A stretch of DNA of 64,000 nucleotides from Paraburkholderia nodosa (GCF_001718195.1 NZ_MCNV01000021.1:62001-126000); one strand, 5' to 3'; positions 1 through 9,925 are shown, counted from the stretch's first letter. A program made the numbers and translations. The notes: generated from the letters alone by a model not told the origin.

Positions 1-972
1 CCCTGTTTCAATGAGGAGGAAAACATCGAGGCGGTGTACAACGAGGCTCGCCGAGTATTCTCGACGATTCCCGGTGTGACATACGATCACCTGTTCATCG
101 ACAATGCGTCCACAGACGCGACTGTCAGCAAGCTGCGCAGTATTGCGGCGACAGACCCTGCCGTTAGCGTGATTGTGAATGCGCGAAATTTCGGGCACAT
201 CCGTTCTCCGATGCATGGACTGATGCAGGCAAAGGGTGACGCTGTGATTCTTCTGGTCGCCGACCTCCAGGATCCGCCTGACCTGATGCGTGATTTTGTC
301 GAGAAGTGGCTTGCGGGCGCACCGATCGTGATCGGGGTGAAGCCTGAGTCGAAAGAGTCTGCGCTTTTTTTTGCGCTGCGTCGTGCGTACTACCGTCTAG
401 TCACGCGCATTGCAAACGTGAAGCTCATTCAAAACTTCACCGGGTTTGGGCTCTACGATCGGAAAATTATTGAAATTCTGCGGAAGATTGACGATCCCTA
501 TCCGTACTTTCGCGGGCTCATCTGCGAGATCGGCTTCGATGTGATCCAGTTGCCTTATGTGCAACCGCGACGCAAACGTGGGATATCCAAGAACAACTTC
601 TATACGCTGTACGACATCGCGATGCTTGGCATCACCTCGCATTCGAAGGTGCCGCTCAGGCTTGCTGCTATCGGAGGGTTTTTCCTGTCAGGTGTAAGCC
701 TCTGTCTGTCGCTCGTATACCTGGTGTTGAAGTTGATGTACTGGAACAGCTTCTCCATGGGAAGCGCCCCGATGCTCATCGGGTTGTTCTTTTTTTCGTC
801 AGTGCAATTGTTTTTCATCGGTTTGCTGGGTGAGTACGTGGGCGCAATTCTGACTTATGCCCAGAGACGTCCGTTAGTGATTGAACGAGAGAGAATCAAC
901 GGCATCGCTTCGTCTGACGATGCTAGCTCGGCTGCCGTTGAAAAATCGGACTCTATTGCGCCCGCAGCCTAA
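1..972 (+). CDS. GT2 glycosyltransferase, GtrB/ArnC-like (5' partial)
   Basis: The reading frame is open from base 1 and includes a PCFNEEENI start-of-domain motif upstream of the first available start, so the 5' end lies outside the window. The cytoplasmic GT-A part shows the metal-binding signature DLQDPP. Two hydrophobic segments near the C-terminus (SGVSLCLSLVYLVLKLM and GLFFFSSVQLFFIGLLGEYV) match the two membrane helices of undecaprenyl-phosphate glycosyltransferases such as GtrB and ArnC. The family loads a sugar from a nucleotide donor onto polyprenyl phosphate on the inner leaflet. The next two genes on the same strand encode large polytopic proteins that could use such a donor in the periplasm. 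The substrate cannot be told from sequence. Confidence 0.85.
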   Translation, partial: PCFNEEENIEAVYNEARRVFSTIPGVTYDHLFIDNASTDATVSKLRSIAATDPAVSVIVNARNFGHIRSPMHGLMQAKGDAVILLVADLQDPPDLMRDFVEKWLAGAPIVIGVKPESKESALFFALRRAYYRLVTRIANVKLIQNFTGFGLYDRKIIEILRKIDDPYPYFRGLICEIGFDVIQLPYVQPRRKRGISKNNFYTLYDIAMLGITSHSKVPLRLAAIGGFFLSGVSLCLSLVYLVLKLMYWNSFSMGSAPMLIGLFFFSSVQLFFIGLLGEYVGAILTYAQRRPLVIERERINGIASSDDASSAAVEKSDSIAPAA

Positions 973-989
973 TTCTTAAATTCACCTCC

Positions 990-3281
990 GTGACAGATCT
1001 CACCGCAAAAGATACGTTGAGTACGCATTCGCCGACAAGAAACAGGGGCGTCGTGTGGGGCGTCCCGTCAGTATTAGCTTTGGCCACGCTAGCCACTGGA
1101 TGGTTAGCCATTGGCGGAAGATATTTTGACATTAGTGTCCCGCTTACCTACTCAGGCGATGGCTTGTTGATCCTTACATGGATCAAACGCGCCATGGAAA
1201 ATCCATGGATCTTCCATACAGACATGATGGGAGCACCATTTGGTGCGGAACTTTACGACTATCCGATTCCAGACTCTGGGAGCATTCTTGTACTGAAGAT
1301 TCTGGGCATTCTTTCGGGGAGCGCCGGAATGGCGTTCAATATTTATTATCTTTCAGGCTTCCCGATAAATGCCCTCGCCGCATATTTTGTGTTGCGAAAA
1401 CTGTCCGTATCTCGGTCCTTTAGTTTCGCCGGCGGATTCATCTTCACAACCCTGGCATTTCACTTTCTGCGCGCCGGTCATCTTTTTTACACATGGTATT
1501 TTGCTGCACCGATTTTTATTTGGTATGCGTACCGAATTCATATTGGCGATCTTATTTTTTTCGACAACAGGCGTCCCCTATCGAGTCGCATCCTTGATAT
1601 CGCCACCCTGGCTGCCCTCTCCTGCTTTGGAGTCTACTATTCTTTCTTTGGCGCTCTTACATTTTTTACCGCCGGAATGGTGCGTTACATCCGCACGCGC
1701 TCAATCAGGTCCATCGGAGCGTGTTTGATTTCTGTGGCGATTGTAACCACCGGCATAGTCGCAAATGTGGCTCCTAACGTTATTTATCGCGCCGAACACG
1801 GTGTAGATCAGGAGGTGGCAGATCGATCTCCGCAGAGCACGGAAATATACGGCTTAAAGATTGTGCAGCTCCTATTGCCTCGCCCTGGGCATCGGCTTCC
1901 CGCTTTTGCCAAATTGAATCTTGCATATTCGAATGATTTTCCGCTTGTAAACGAGAACAGCACCGCATCGCTGGGGATCATCGGAAGCGTCGGTTTCATC
2001 ACGCTACTTATCGCTCTGATAGCACGCCGAGAAAATAAGGGAGGATCTGAGGATCGACTCTACGTTCTTGCCGCACTTACAATAGTTCTAACACTATTTT
2101 GTACCGTAGGTGGATTTTCATCGATCTTTAGCCTCTTGATCAGCCCATTGATTCGCGCATGGAATCGAGTCAGCGTCTTTATAGCATTCACCTCGATTAC
2201 TGCAACATTGATCGCAATCGAGCAATGGCTCATGCGCAGCAAGAGCCGCAATAGTTCCCCCTCCTTAGCCGCGGTTGTTAGCCTCTTCCTTTGCGCATTT
2301 GCGGTATGGGATCAGACTGCATCACCTTCGATAGCGGGCCTTGCCGCAGACAAAGTGGAATATCGCAGCGACGCCCAGTTCATCGCCAAGATCGAACGAG
2401 CCGTCCCCCGGGAAAGTGCGATCTATCAACTCCCTTACGTCGGCTTTCCCGAAACACCGCCGGTCGATAGACTACAGACATATGATCTCGCCAGAGGGTA
2501 TCTGCACTCGACCTCGCTGGCGTGGAGCTACGGGGCAATGAAGGGCCGACCCGGTGATCTCTTTTTCCGTGCCTTGGCACGTGAGCCTCTGAACCAACAA
2601 ATTGAGATTGCCCGGAAGATCGGCTTTAGCGGACTTTATTTGGACCGGCGTGGCTACGCAGACAGAGGAGCTGCGATCGAATCGGAGCTTACTCACATTT
2701 TGGGGCACCCGCCCGCGATAACTAGCGAGGACGGCTGCCAAGTTTTCTTTGACTTAAGAGTGAAAGGCGAAAGCATCGACAGGCTCCCCTCCAGCCTGTC
2801 CCCCGCCCAAATCATGGAGCGCGCAGGTTTTATCGTGGACGCATTCGGTGTCAGGTATCACGGAAGTCTTTCCGAAGGCGTCGACTTTACGCGCTCTGGC
2901 CTGCCGAGTTTTGTGGAGAACCTCGATGGTTTGTCGGCCCGAGAGAGCTGGGGGCGTTGGTCGGACGCCAATATTGCCCCCGAGGTCAACCTACAGTTCA
3001 CGGACCCACTCCCGAAGCGCTTTATCCTTCACCTGCGTGCTCAGGCTTTTGGTCCGAATGCAGGGCACCCCGTTATCGTGGTCATCGGTCAGCAAATTCG
3101 AAGCTTCGTTCCAACCACCGATATGCAGGAGTTCTCTTTACAATTTGATAGCGTAAATGGGGCACAACGCATCGAGATTCGCCCGCCGCAACCGGTATCC
3201 CCGAGCGAGCTCGGGATAAGCGCAGATGCTCGGAAGCTCGCAATCGGCCTACAAAAGCTATGGATCGAAGCGTCACCGTGA
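990..3281 (+). CDS. polytopic membrane protein, possible GT-C glycosyltransferase
   Basis: This 763-residue protein has about ten or more hydrophobic segments in the first 450 residues, followed by a soluble C-terminal part of about 300 residues. A first loop rich in Asp after the first helix (LTYSGDGLLI) and the overall layout suit a GT-C enzyme using a polyprenyl-linked sugar, or a YfhO-like relative. I cannot name a family securely. The GTG start lies 18 bases after the upstream stop and has no strong ribosome binding site, so the start is uncertain. The gene is visibly more A/T-rich than the housekeeping genes, as is common in O-antigen loci. It probably forms an operon with the upstream GT2 gene and may modify the O-antigen in the periplasm. 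Confidence 0.6.
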   Translation: MTDLTAKDTLSTHSPTRNRGVVWGVPSVLALATLATGWLAIGGRYFDISVPLTYSGDGLLILTWIKRAMENPWIFHTDMMGAPFGAELYDYPIPDSGSILVLKILGILSGSAGMAFNIYYLSGFPINALAAYFVLRKLSVSRSFSFAGGFIFTTLAFHFLRAGHLFYTWYFAAPIFIWYAYRIHIGDLIFFDNRRPLSSRILDIATLAALSCFGVYYSFFGALTFFTAGMVRYIRTRSIRSIGACLISVAIVTTGIVANVAPNVIYRAEHGVDQEVADRSPQSTEIYGLKIVQLLLPRPGHRLPAFAKLNLAYSNDFPLVNENSTASLGIIGSVGFITLLIALIARRENKGGSEDRLYVLAALTIVLTLFCTVGGFSSIFSLLISPLIRAWNRVSVFIAFTSITATLIAIEQWLMRSKSRNSSPSLAAVVSLFLCAFAVWDQTASPSIAGLAADKVEYRSDAQFIAKIERAVPRESAIYQLPYVGFPETPPVDRLQTYDLARGYLHSTSLAWSYGAMKGRPGDLFFRALAREPLNQQIEIARKIGFSGLYLDRRGYADRGAAIESELTHILGHPPAITSEDGCQVFFDLRVKGESIDRLPSSLSPAQIMERAGFIVDAFGVRYHGSLSEGVDFTRSGLPSFVENLDGLSARESWGRWSDANIAPEVNLQFTDPLPKRFILHLRAQAFGPNAGHPVIVVIGQQIRSFVPTTDMQEFSLQFDSVNGAQRIEIRPPQPVSPSELGISADARKLAIGLQKLWIEASP

Positions 3282-3480
3282 CCGAGTAACTACATATCGG
3301 TTGCCTGCCAGGTCTCTCCTTCTTTAAGACCAGGCGGCCTGTTTGCAGGGACCCGAATGTTGGCAGACGGTCAAGGAGATGCGACTGGTAGTGGTCAGGA
3401 AGTTGCGTGTCGAGGGTGCATCCGGTGTCGCCGGCACGCAGTGTATGATCCTGCCCAACCCAAGATAACGGATTAGCTGA

Positions 3481-4968
3481 ATGGACGAGCGTATTCCACC
3501 CCCCTGGAGAATTGGTACTGTTGCAGCGCTGGGGCTTATCCTAACGGGTGTCTTGATGCTTCCGTATGCGCAGAATGGCTTCTGGTTCGATGACTCGCTC
3601 AACAGTCAAACGTGGGGGTTGATCAACCGATTTCATTCCGACGTTTGGTCTTTTTCGGTCACGGTGGTCTATGCGTGGTTGACCGAGTATGGACGAATTT
3701 TATTTTGCTGGCCCGCACTGTACGGATTCTTCTATCTCGTCCGTGACGTACTCGCGGTACGCCTGATTGATATCTCCCTTCTGCTCGTTCACGTCGGCCT
3801 TACCGTTGTGCTATTACGCCGCGTTGGCGTGAGGTGGCATGTCGTCGGCTTCTTCCTGTTGTTCTTGATGCCTCTGTTTCAGATACGGAATGGAGACGAT
3901 CCAATCGCAGCATATGCGACGTTCAGTCAAGTGCTGGGAATTCTACTGAGCGTGTCGCTTTTGCTGTTGCAGCGCTGGCATGAAACAGAGCGTACGTGGT
4001 TGCTGATTGCTTCGACAACCGTCGCCATCGCATCGATGCTGTGCTACGAAGTCAACGTGATCTACGTCCCGATAGCGCTGATTGCGGTAGTTTCAAGAAC
4101 GCGGAAAAGGATGAGTAATGGCTATATCGTGCTTGCTCCATTCTTCTGCTTCGTCTTTGCCGATCTCATCTTGAAACGATCGGCCACGAACGCCTACGAC
4201 GGTTCACGGGTCGGAAGCTTCTCTGCCATTCCACTGGCCTATTTCAAGCAGCTTGTCGGGGCTCTGCCAGGCAGTTTCTACGCACTGAGCGGGCGTGATG
4301 CAGTTGCCCCCAGCAGCCTTTTGCAGCTAGTCATGCACAGCAAGCTTGCGTGGATTGCTGGTTGCGTCTGGATACTATTGTTCATGGCGCTGGCGAACGC
4401 TAAGCGCCCGAGACAATCGCTGCCTCAGTCGACGCTACTCGGTGCGAGCGTCTTCTTGTTCATAACTCCTGTATTGATAGCAGTTTCCTCCAAGTACCAA
4501 TCCTCTCTCAACTGGGGATCCGCACACCTTCCTGTCTACTACGAGTACTTTGGGCTGGCTATTTTGGCCGCCACGCTGATCGATCGCCTACTCCCGGCGC
4601 ACCGAGTAGTGTGGGCCCTCCTGTTGGCAATTCCTTCTGGCGTCTACGTTGGGGCCAACTGGGAAATGAATATGCATCAATCGGCATATTTTGATGCGAT
4701 ATACCGAGAGCCACGTGATTCGTTCGTATCCGCGCTACATAGTGGCCTTCTTGACAATGTACGAGACGGCGACGTCGTTCAGTTCGAGAATCAGCCAATT
4801 TTCATCAACGGAAATCTCGTCTATCAAACTGTGCAGAAGCGTCTTGTCGTAGAAAACGAGGGAGCGACGGCGGGTTGGTTTCAGGCGAACCCCAGGCGCG
4901 ATGCGCGACGTTATCGAATATGGCGGGATGCGGCGACACGGGGACTCTGGAAGATCGCCGCGAAATAA
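3481..4968 (+). CDS. polytopic membrane protein, possible glucosyltransferase (GtrC-like)
   Basis: The product has 495 residues with about ten membrane segments spread over most of its length and a short soluble C-terminal tail. An early extracytoplasmic loop carries FWFDDSLNSQTWG, and acidic first loops of this kind are common in GT-C glycosyltransferases. Gtr-type serotype conversion systems combine a GtrB-like GT2 enzyme with a serotype-specific membrane transferase, and the gene order here fits that idea, but no clear GtrA flippase gene lies beside it. The start ATG has a weak ribosome binding site. The gene converges on the minus-strand glycosyltransferase that ends at 5199. Function beyond a membrane protein in a polysaccharide locus is inference. 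Confidence 0.55.
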   Translation: MDERIPPPWRIGTVAALGLILTGVLMLPYAQNGFWFDDSLNSQTWGLINRFHSDVWSFSVTVVYAWLTEYGRILFCWPALYGFFYLVRDVLAVRLIDISLLLVHVGLTVVLLRRVGVRWHVVGFFLLFLMPLFQIRNGDDPIAAYATFSQVLGILLSVSLLLLQRWHETERTWLLIASTTVAIASMLCYEVNVIYVPIALIAVVSRTRKRMSNGYIVLAPFFCFVFADLILKRSATNAYDGSRVGSFSAIPLAYFKQLVGALPGSFYALSGRDAVAPSSLLQLVMHSKLAWIAGCVWILLFMALANAKRPRQSLPQSTLLGASVFLFITPVLIAVSSKYQSSLNWGSAHLPVYYEYFGLAILAATLIDRLLPAHRVVWALLLAIPSGVYVGANWEMNMHQSAYFDAIYREPRDSFVSALHSGLLDNVRDGDVVQFENQPIFINGNLVYQTVQKRLVVENEGATAGWFQANPRRDARRYRIWRDAATRGLWKIAAK

Positions 4969-5050
4969 CCAGGCATTGGTTCGATGCAATAACGTAGGAA
5001 GTGCAGCGGCGCACGCAAATTGGCGCCACTTAGCGTCTCAATTGGCATTT

Positions 5051-5070
5051 CGCTAAACGTGCGTTTAGCG
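5051..5070. repeat. perfect 9-bp inverted repeat between convergent genes
   Basis: CGCTAAACG and CGTTTAGCG are separated by TG. The site lies in the 230-base gap between two convergent genes. It could fold as a hairpin terminator for both sides, though no clear T-tract follows on either strand, or it could be a protein-binding dyad. Confidence 0.5.
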
Positions 5071-5198
5071 CGATGATTGGGACGATGCCTTGAATGGCTC
5101 AAGCCGACTGGGCGGCCTAAGTCCAGAATAGAAGATCACTGATAACTTCACGGGCAGGCCCGAGTGGGCTGCACCATCGGGAACAAGCGCACCAAATC

Positions 5199-6389
5199 TC
5201 ACGCGAGCAGCGCTCCTAGCCGCGCAATAAGCGGTTCAACCATCCGCCCCCACGCATGCTCTCGCTCCACAAATTGCCTAGCGTGCACCGCCATTTCGAC
5301 CGCCGCGGCTTCGTTGAGCATAAGCCACTCGATTCGATCAACAATTTCCTCAGGCGTGTTCGCGATCACCAGATCTCGACCGGCCTCGGCATGGAGCCCT
5401 TCGTGCCCGCACGACGTCGCCACAACAGGCAACCCCAGCGCCATGTACTCCAGAATCTTGTTCTGCACACCTGCCCCGATGCGCATCGGGCACACGCCTA
5501 TGGCGCCGTCCCTGGCGGCGTCTGCCACCGACGCAACCCGCCCGGTCACCTCGACACCGTCATAGGCCCTGAATCGCTCTGCAAGCGCGGGCGAAATCGA
5601 ACCCACGATCCTGAACCGGTAGTCGGCACGCTTGCGCAGCAAGGGCAACACCTCTTGCGCAAAGAAGTGGCACATGTCCTCGTTCTGGACCGTCCGCATG
5701 TCGCCGATGAAGATCAGTATGCGGCTTGCCGTACTACGCACCGAATACGGCAACCCAGACAGGTCGACTCCGTTCGAACACACCATGACGTTCTCGGCGT
5801 TCGAACCGGGAAACAGGTAATCCTTGTCGGTCTGCGAAACCAGCACGGACAAATCGAAGTCGTTGACGATCGTTCGCTCGTAGTCGCCGAGGCGCTGCGC
5901 TTCGAGACTGAGCACGCGCGACTTGAGCCCCCGTGCATTCTTGAGCTGCTTGACCCGGCTGTAGTTCAGCGAAATCGCGTCGGTCATTTCGAGCACGCGC
6001 GGCTTGTCCGACTTGCGCACGTACTCGGCACAGCGCACCAGATGGACGAGTACGCCATCGTGCGAGGGCAACAACCGTTCAACTGCCGCTGCGAATGCCC
6101 GACTCCGATAGTAAGCAACCTGCAACGGCGTTCGCGTGGGCAATGCAAGCAGCGTGTTCATATACGAATGCGCCTTCGACAGAAAGACCCGCTCGACCCG
6201 GTCGAACACGCCGTCGTCAGGCAGCTCGCAGTCCATCTCTTCGCTCGTCTCGCACAGGCTCAGCAGCGTCAGCGAGTACTGGCACGACAGCGCCTTACAC
6301 AGATGATAGATCCGCAGTTTGTCTCCGCCGATCACTGGGTAAGGAAGCCTGGGTGTCAGCACCAGCAGTTTTTTCTTGTCTGTGGTCAC
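5199..6389 (-). CDS. GT4-type glycosyltransferase
   Basis: The product has 396 residues. The N-terminus (LLVLTPRLPYPVIGGDKLRI) resembles the PYPxxxGDKxR motif of the Stp1-type sugar transferase group, and the C-terminal Rossmann half contains KILEYMALGLPVVAT, the usual nucleotide-sugar-binding region. The longest open frame starts further upstream at 6503 inside the preceding gene. I choose GTG at 6389 because it overlaps the TGA stop of that gene as GTGA, which suggests translational coupling, and because similarity to the family starts there. It is the last gene of the minus-strand O-antigen series. Donor and linkage are unknown. Confidence 0.85.
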   Translation of the reverse strand: MTTDKKKLLVLTPRLPYPVIGGDKLRIYHLCKALSCQYSLTLLSLCETSEEMDCELPDDGVFDRVERVFLSKAHSYMNTLLALPTRTPLQVAYYRSRAFAAAVERLLPSHDGVLVHLVRCAEYVRKSDKPRVLEMTDAISLNYSRVKQLKNARGLKSRVLSLEAQRLGDYERTIVNDFDLSVLVSQTDKDYLFPGSNAENVMVCSNGVDLSGLPYSVRSTASRILIFIGDMRTVQNEDMCHFFAQEVLPLLRKRADYRFRIVGSISPALAERFRAYDGVEVTGRVASVADAARDGAIGVCPMRIGAGVQNKILEYMALGLPVVATSCGHEGLHAEAGRDLVIANTPEEIVDRIEWLMLNEAAAVEMAVHARQFVEREHAWGRMVEPLIARLGALLA

Positions 6390-7462
6390 GACAAACGTTC
6401 CCAGAATTGCTGAATCGACGGCGCTACGCTCGTCTCTGAAAACATACGCGCGCGCTCTACCCCGTCGCGGACTCTCGCTTCGAACGTTTCGCCGCCGGTC
6501 CATATCCCCCGGATCTGTCCGGCGATATCGTCAACCGACCAAGGGTCGAAACTCAGGCCGCAGCCGCCGACGATCTCAGGCATGGAGGTCGTGTTGCTGC
6601 ACGCGACTGGCGTACCCGAAGCCATCGCCTCCAGCACCGGAATGCCGAATCCTTCAAACAACGAAGCGAAGATGAATGCGCGTGCCTGCCGGTAGTGCTG
6701 CTTCAGCTCCTTCTCAGAAACATACCCGAGCAACTCGACATGGCCCGCGAGTCCCAGAGCAGCTGCGCGTTGCAAATAATGTTCGTGATGCGTGGATTTG
6801 ATCCCGGCAATGCGCAAGCTGACGTCCTCGCCCACCTTCGGCCTCGCCAATGCGAACGCTTGCAGAAGGCGATCGACGTTCTTGCTGGGCACCTCGCCCG
6901 CCACGGTGAACAGGTAAGGCTGGCGATCCGCCTGACTCAGCGGGCGAACGAACCAGTCGTCCGCAATCGAGTTCGGAATCACATGCACGCCCTGCTCCGA
7001 CAGTCCGAACTGCTCGACGAGTTCCCGCTGGGTGAATCGGGATACGGTCAGCACGACGTCAGCGCGGCGAGCGAGCCTCGGCACCACATGCCGCCTGTAC
7101 ACCCGCCCAAACGTCTGATACGGGGATCTTGCCGGAGGCAGCACACGCCAGGGCTGCAGATAAATCAGATCGTGGATGACCGAGATCAGCCGGGTCCGCC
7201 CCGTTGATCGCAATGGTCCCGTGTTGTACGGGCACAGCAGGTAATCGAGCTTCTGTGACTCGCACAGTCGCGGCAACTCGACCTGCTCCCACCATGGAAA
7301 GAAACCGCGGCCACCGCTGACACACGGCCAGTCCGTCGTGGTCACGCCACTCGGGGCGAGACCCAGCACCGACGCACTCACCGGTTCGATCAAACGGCGC
7401 GCGAATCGCCCCATGCCGCGGTAGTTGCCAACCATCCAGGTGATATCGACCCCTAACTTCAC
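6386..7462 (-). CDS. GT4-type glycosyltransferase
   Basis: The product has 358 residues with a two-lobed GT-B layout. The N-terminal motif GVDITWMVGNYRGMGRFAR matches the glycine-rich acceptor-side loop of mannosyl- and rhamnosyltransferases. The EX7E motif appears as EGFGIPVLE, followed by MASGTPVACSNTTSMPE. The GTG start at 7462 is chosen over a longer frame because a GGGAG ribosome binding site lies about eight bases upstream and the homologous N-terminus begins there. The gene follows the next GT gene by 25 bases and overlaps the following one by four. It is closely similar in layout to the gene at 7488-8642, so the pair may be paralogues adding neighbouring sugars. Confidence 0.87.
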   Translation of the reverse strand: MKLGVDITWMVGNYRGMGRFARRLIEPVSASVLGLAPSGVTTTDWPCVSGGRGFFPWWEQVELPRLCESQKLDYLLCPYNTGPLRSTGRTRLISVIHDLIYLQPWRVLPPARSPYQTFGRVYRRHVVPRLARRADVVLTVSRFTQRELVEQFGLSEQGVHVIPNSIADDWFVRPLSQADRQPYLFTVAGEVPSKNVDRLLQAFALARPKVGEDVSLRIAGIKSTHHEHYLQRAAALGLAGHVELLGYVSEKELKQHYRQARAFIFASLFEGFGIPVLEAMASGTPVACSNTTSMPEIVGGCGLSFDPWSVDDIAGQIRGIWTGGETFEARVRDGVERARMFSETSVAPSIQQFWERLS

Positions 7463-7487
7463 GCTGCATTCTCCCGCGTGGATTGAA

Positions 7488-8642
7488 TCAGGAGCGACAT
7501 GAACCATCCAGGACAGATCGATAGACCGCAACGGTCTTCTCGGCACAGGCCTGCCACGTCAGCTCGCGCGCCCTCGCGAGCCCCGCCTCGCGGAGCGCGT
7601 CGGCATCGCGTGTATGTTCGGTCACCTGGCGCATGGCATCGGCAATGTCACCTGCGTTGCTGGGATCCACCATGATGGCGGCATCTGCCGCCACTTCGGG
7701 AACGGACGTCGTATTGGACGCAATGACCAGGAGGCCAGAAGCGAACGCTTCCACAACCGGCAGTCCGAATCCTTCGCACAGCGACGCAAACACCAGCGCG
7801 GTGGCCGATTGCATCAGAGCGCGCACGTCGAAATCCGGCAAATACTGCAACCAGCGCGCACTGCCTTCAGCTTCGCTCGCGCGCAGGCGGGCGACAAGGC
7901 TTTCGCACCCCCACCCGGCCCGGCCCACGACGACCAATGGCACATCCCGACGCAGCCCGGCCGGCAGACTCGCATGCGCGTCCAGAACCCGCTCGATATT
8001 TTTGCGCGGCTGCAAGGTGCCCACGCACAGGAAGAACCGCTCAGGCAGATCCAGGCGCTTCAGCACCTCATCGCGAGCCGACTGGTCGATCTGTTCAAAA
8101 AAACGCGGGTGCACACCCAGAGGAACGACGGAAATGCGTTCTGGTGCGATGCCGAAGTGCTCCACGATTGAGCGCTTCGAATACTCGGAAATCGTGACGA
8201 CATGATCCGCCCACGCGCCCGAGCGCCGCAACAGCCAACGGCGCAACGCGGCCAACTTCACGGTCGTCCACTCGGGATTCGACAGCGGAATGGCATCCAT
8301 CAAGGTCGCGATAACAGGTATCGCAGACAGTTTTGGAATCAGGTGATCGGTTGCATGGAACACGTCCACGTGCTGTGCGACGAGGTCCTTCTCGGCGACG
8401 CACTTCCACGGGCTCACGGCGCCCAGTGTCGCCATGACCGCGTGGCGGCCGAGATTCACGGGCGGGCGGGCACCCGGCAACACGTCTTCGCCGACGAACG
8501 CACGAAAGCCGACGGGGACGAGATCGACCCCGCCGCCGGCAAGCAGGGCTCGCCCCAGCTCCCGGGTGTACGAGCCAATGCCGTCCACCCCGCCGTGCGC
8601 AATGCTACGGGCCAATGCCGTCGTACCAAAACCAACCTTCAC
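7488..8642 (-). CDS. GT4-type glycosyltransferase
   Basis: The product has 384 residues with a GT-B fold. Visible motifs are GIGSYTREL near the N-terminus, the linker motif FFLCVGTLQPRKN, and EX7E as EGFGLPVVE followed by ASGLLVIASNTTSVPE. These fit mannosyl- or rhamnosyltransferases of the GT4 family acting on lipid-linked O-antigen at the cytoplasmic face. The start is GTG at 8642 with AAGGGG about six bases upstream. It lies 148 bases downstream of gmd on the same strand, so its acceptor and donor are probably part of the 6-deoxyhexose O-antigen made here. Confidence 0.87.
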   Translation of the reverse strand: MKVGFGTTALARSIAHGGVDGIGSYTRELGRALLAGGGVDLVPVGFRAFVGEDVLPGARPPVNLGRHAVMATLGAVSPWKCVAEKDLVAQHVDVFHATDHLIPKLSAIPVIATLMDAIPLSNPEWTTVKLAALRRWLLRRSGAWADHVVTISEYSKRSIVEHFGIAPERISVVPLGVHPRFFEQIDQSARDEVLKRLDLPERFFLCVGTLQPRKNIERVLDAHASLPAGLRRDVPLVVVGRAGWGCESLVARLRASEAEGSARWLQYLPDFDVRALMQSATALVFASLCEGFGLPVVEAFASGLLVIASNTTSVPEVAADAAIMVDPSNAGDIADAMRQVTEHTRDADALREAGLARARELTWQACAEKTVAVYRSVLDGSCRS

Positions 8643-8790
8643 CCATGCCCCTTGTTGTACATCCAGCGCGGTGTGTCTTTCCGCATTATTCTTTTAAGCG
8701 ACGACGACGGGGTCACCTGCTGCAGCAAACAACCGTGCAAAAACACGGCTCATGCAGCCGGCGAGCCCCGTCACCGGCGCCAGAGATGCC

Positions 8791-9825
8791 TCAGAACGAG
8801 AAGCCGCACTCGTTGCGACGCAGGTCCGCGTCGACCATCATCGCGCACAGCTGCTCGAGCGTGGTCTTCGGCTCCCAGCCCAGTTGCATCTTTGCCTTCT
8901 CCGGATTGCCGATCAGCAGATCCACTTCGGCCGGACGATAAAACTTCGGGTTGATTTTGACGAGCGTCTTGCCGGTCGCAGCGTCGACCGCGGTCTCGTT
9001 CTCGTCACGCCCCCTGAACTCGAGGTCGACCCCAGTTGCCTTGAATGCCATGCGCACGAAATCGCGTACGGTCTCGGTACGATTCGTGCCCAGCACGTAG
9101 GTATCCGGCTCGTCGGCCTGCAACATGCGCCACATGCCTTCGACGTATTCCTTCGCGAAACCCCAATCGCGCTTCGCGTCGATATTGCCCAGTTCGAGCA
9201 CGTCGAGTTGGCCGAGCTTGATCTTTGCGACGGAGTCGGTGATCTTGCGCGTCACGAACTCGCGGCCACGCAGGGGCGATTCGTGATTGAACAGGATGCC
9301 GCTGCAACCGAAGATGTTGTAGCTTTCGCGATAGTTCACCGTGATCCAGTGCGCGTAGAGCTTGGCGACACCGTACGGGCTGCGCGGGTAAAACGGCGTC
9401 GACTCGATTTGCGGAATGGCCTGCACCTTGCCGAACATTTCGGACGTGCTCGCCTGGTAGAAGCGGATCTTCGGGTTGACGATGCGGATGGCCTCGAGCA
9501 GATTCAGCGGGCCGATGCCGGTGATCTCCGCCGTGGTGGCCGGCTGGTCAAAGGAAACGCCGACGAAGCTTTGCGCAGCGAGGTTGTATACCTCAGTCGC
9601 GCCGGTAGTTTGCAGCAGGCGAATGCTCGACGACAGATCCGTCAAGTCGTATTCGACCAGATGGAGGTTGGGGTGCTTCGCAATACCCAACTCTTCGATT
9701 CGCCAGAAGTTCACCGAACTCGTGCGGCGATAGGTGCCGTAAACGGAATAGCCTTTTTCGAGCAGGATCTGAGCAAGGTAGGCACCGTCCTGGCCAGTGA
9801 TGCCAGTAATAATAGAAGTCTTCAT
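8791..9825 (-). CDS. gmd: GDP-mannose 4,6-dehydratase
   Basis: The 344-residue protein has the NAD(P)-binding motif GITGQDGAYLAQ, the SPYGVAKLYAHW motif with the catalytic Tyr and Lys, and the Gmd-specific NHESPLRGREFVTRKIT segment. It converts GDP-D-mannose to GDP-4-dehydro-6-deoxy-D-mannose in the cytoplasm, the precursor of GDP-D-rhamnose, GDP-L-fucose and GDP-perosamine. ManC, upstream in the same strand series, would supply the GDP-mannose. No Rmd or Fcl reductase gene is visible in the window. Some Gmd enzymes have been reported to carry some reductase activity themselves, so the final sugar is open. Confidence 0.95.
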   Translation of the reverse strand: MKTSIITGITGQDGAYLAQILLEKGYSVYGTYRRTSSVNFWRIEELGIAKHPNLHLVEYDLTDLSSSIRLLQTTGATEVYNLAAQSFVGVSFDQPATTAEITGIGPLNLLEAIRIVNPKIRFYQASTSEMFGKVQAIPQIESTPFYPRSPYGVAKLYAHWITVNYRESYNIFGCSGILFNHESPLRGREFVTRKITDSVAKIKLGQLDVLELGNIDAKRDWGFAKEYVEGMWRMLQADEPDTYVLGTNRTETVRDFVRMAFKATGVDLEFRGRDENETAVDAATGKTLVKINPKFYRPAEVDLLIGNPEKAKMQLGWEPKTTLEQLCAMMVDADLRRNECGFSF

Positions 9826-9925
9826 AATCCCCTCAAATTCGCTCCAACGTAACTCTCCAACTCATAAAACGTACCTCCGGCTCATCAGCTTTCCTGCGAC
9901 GCCAGGCACTCCAAGATTCTTTTGA

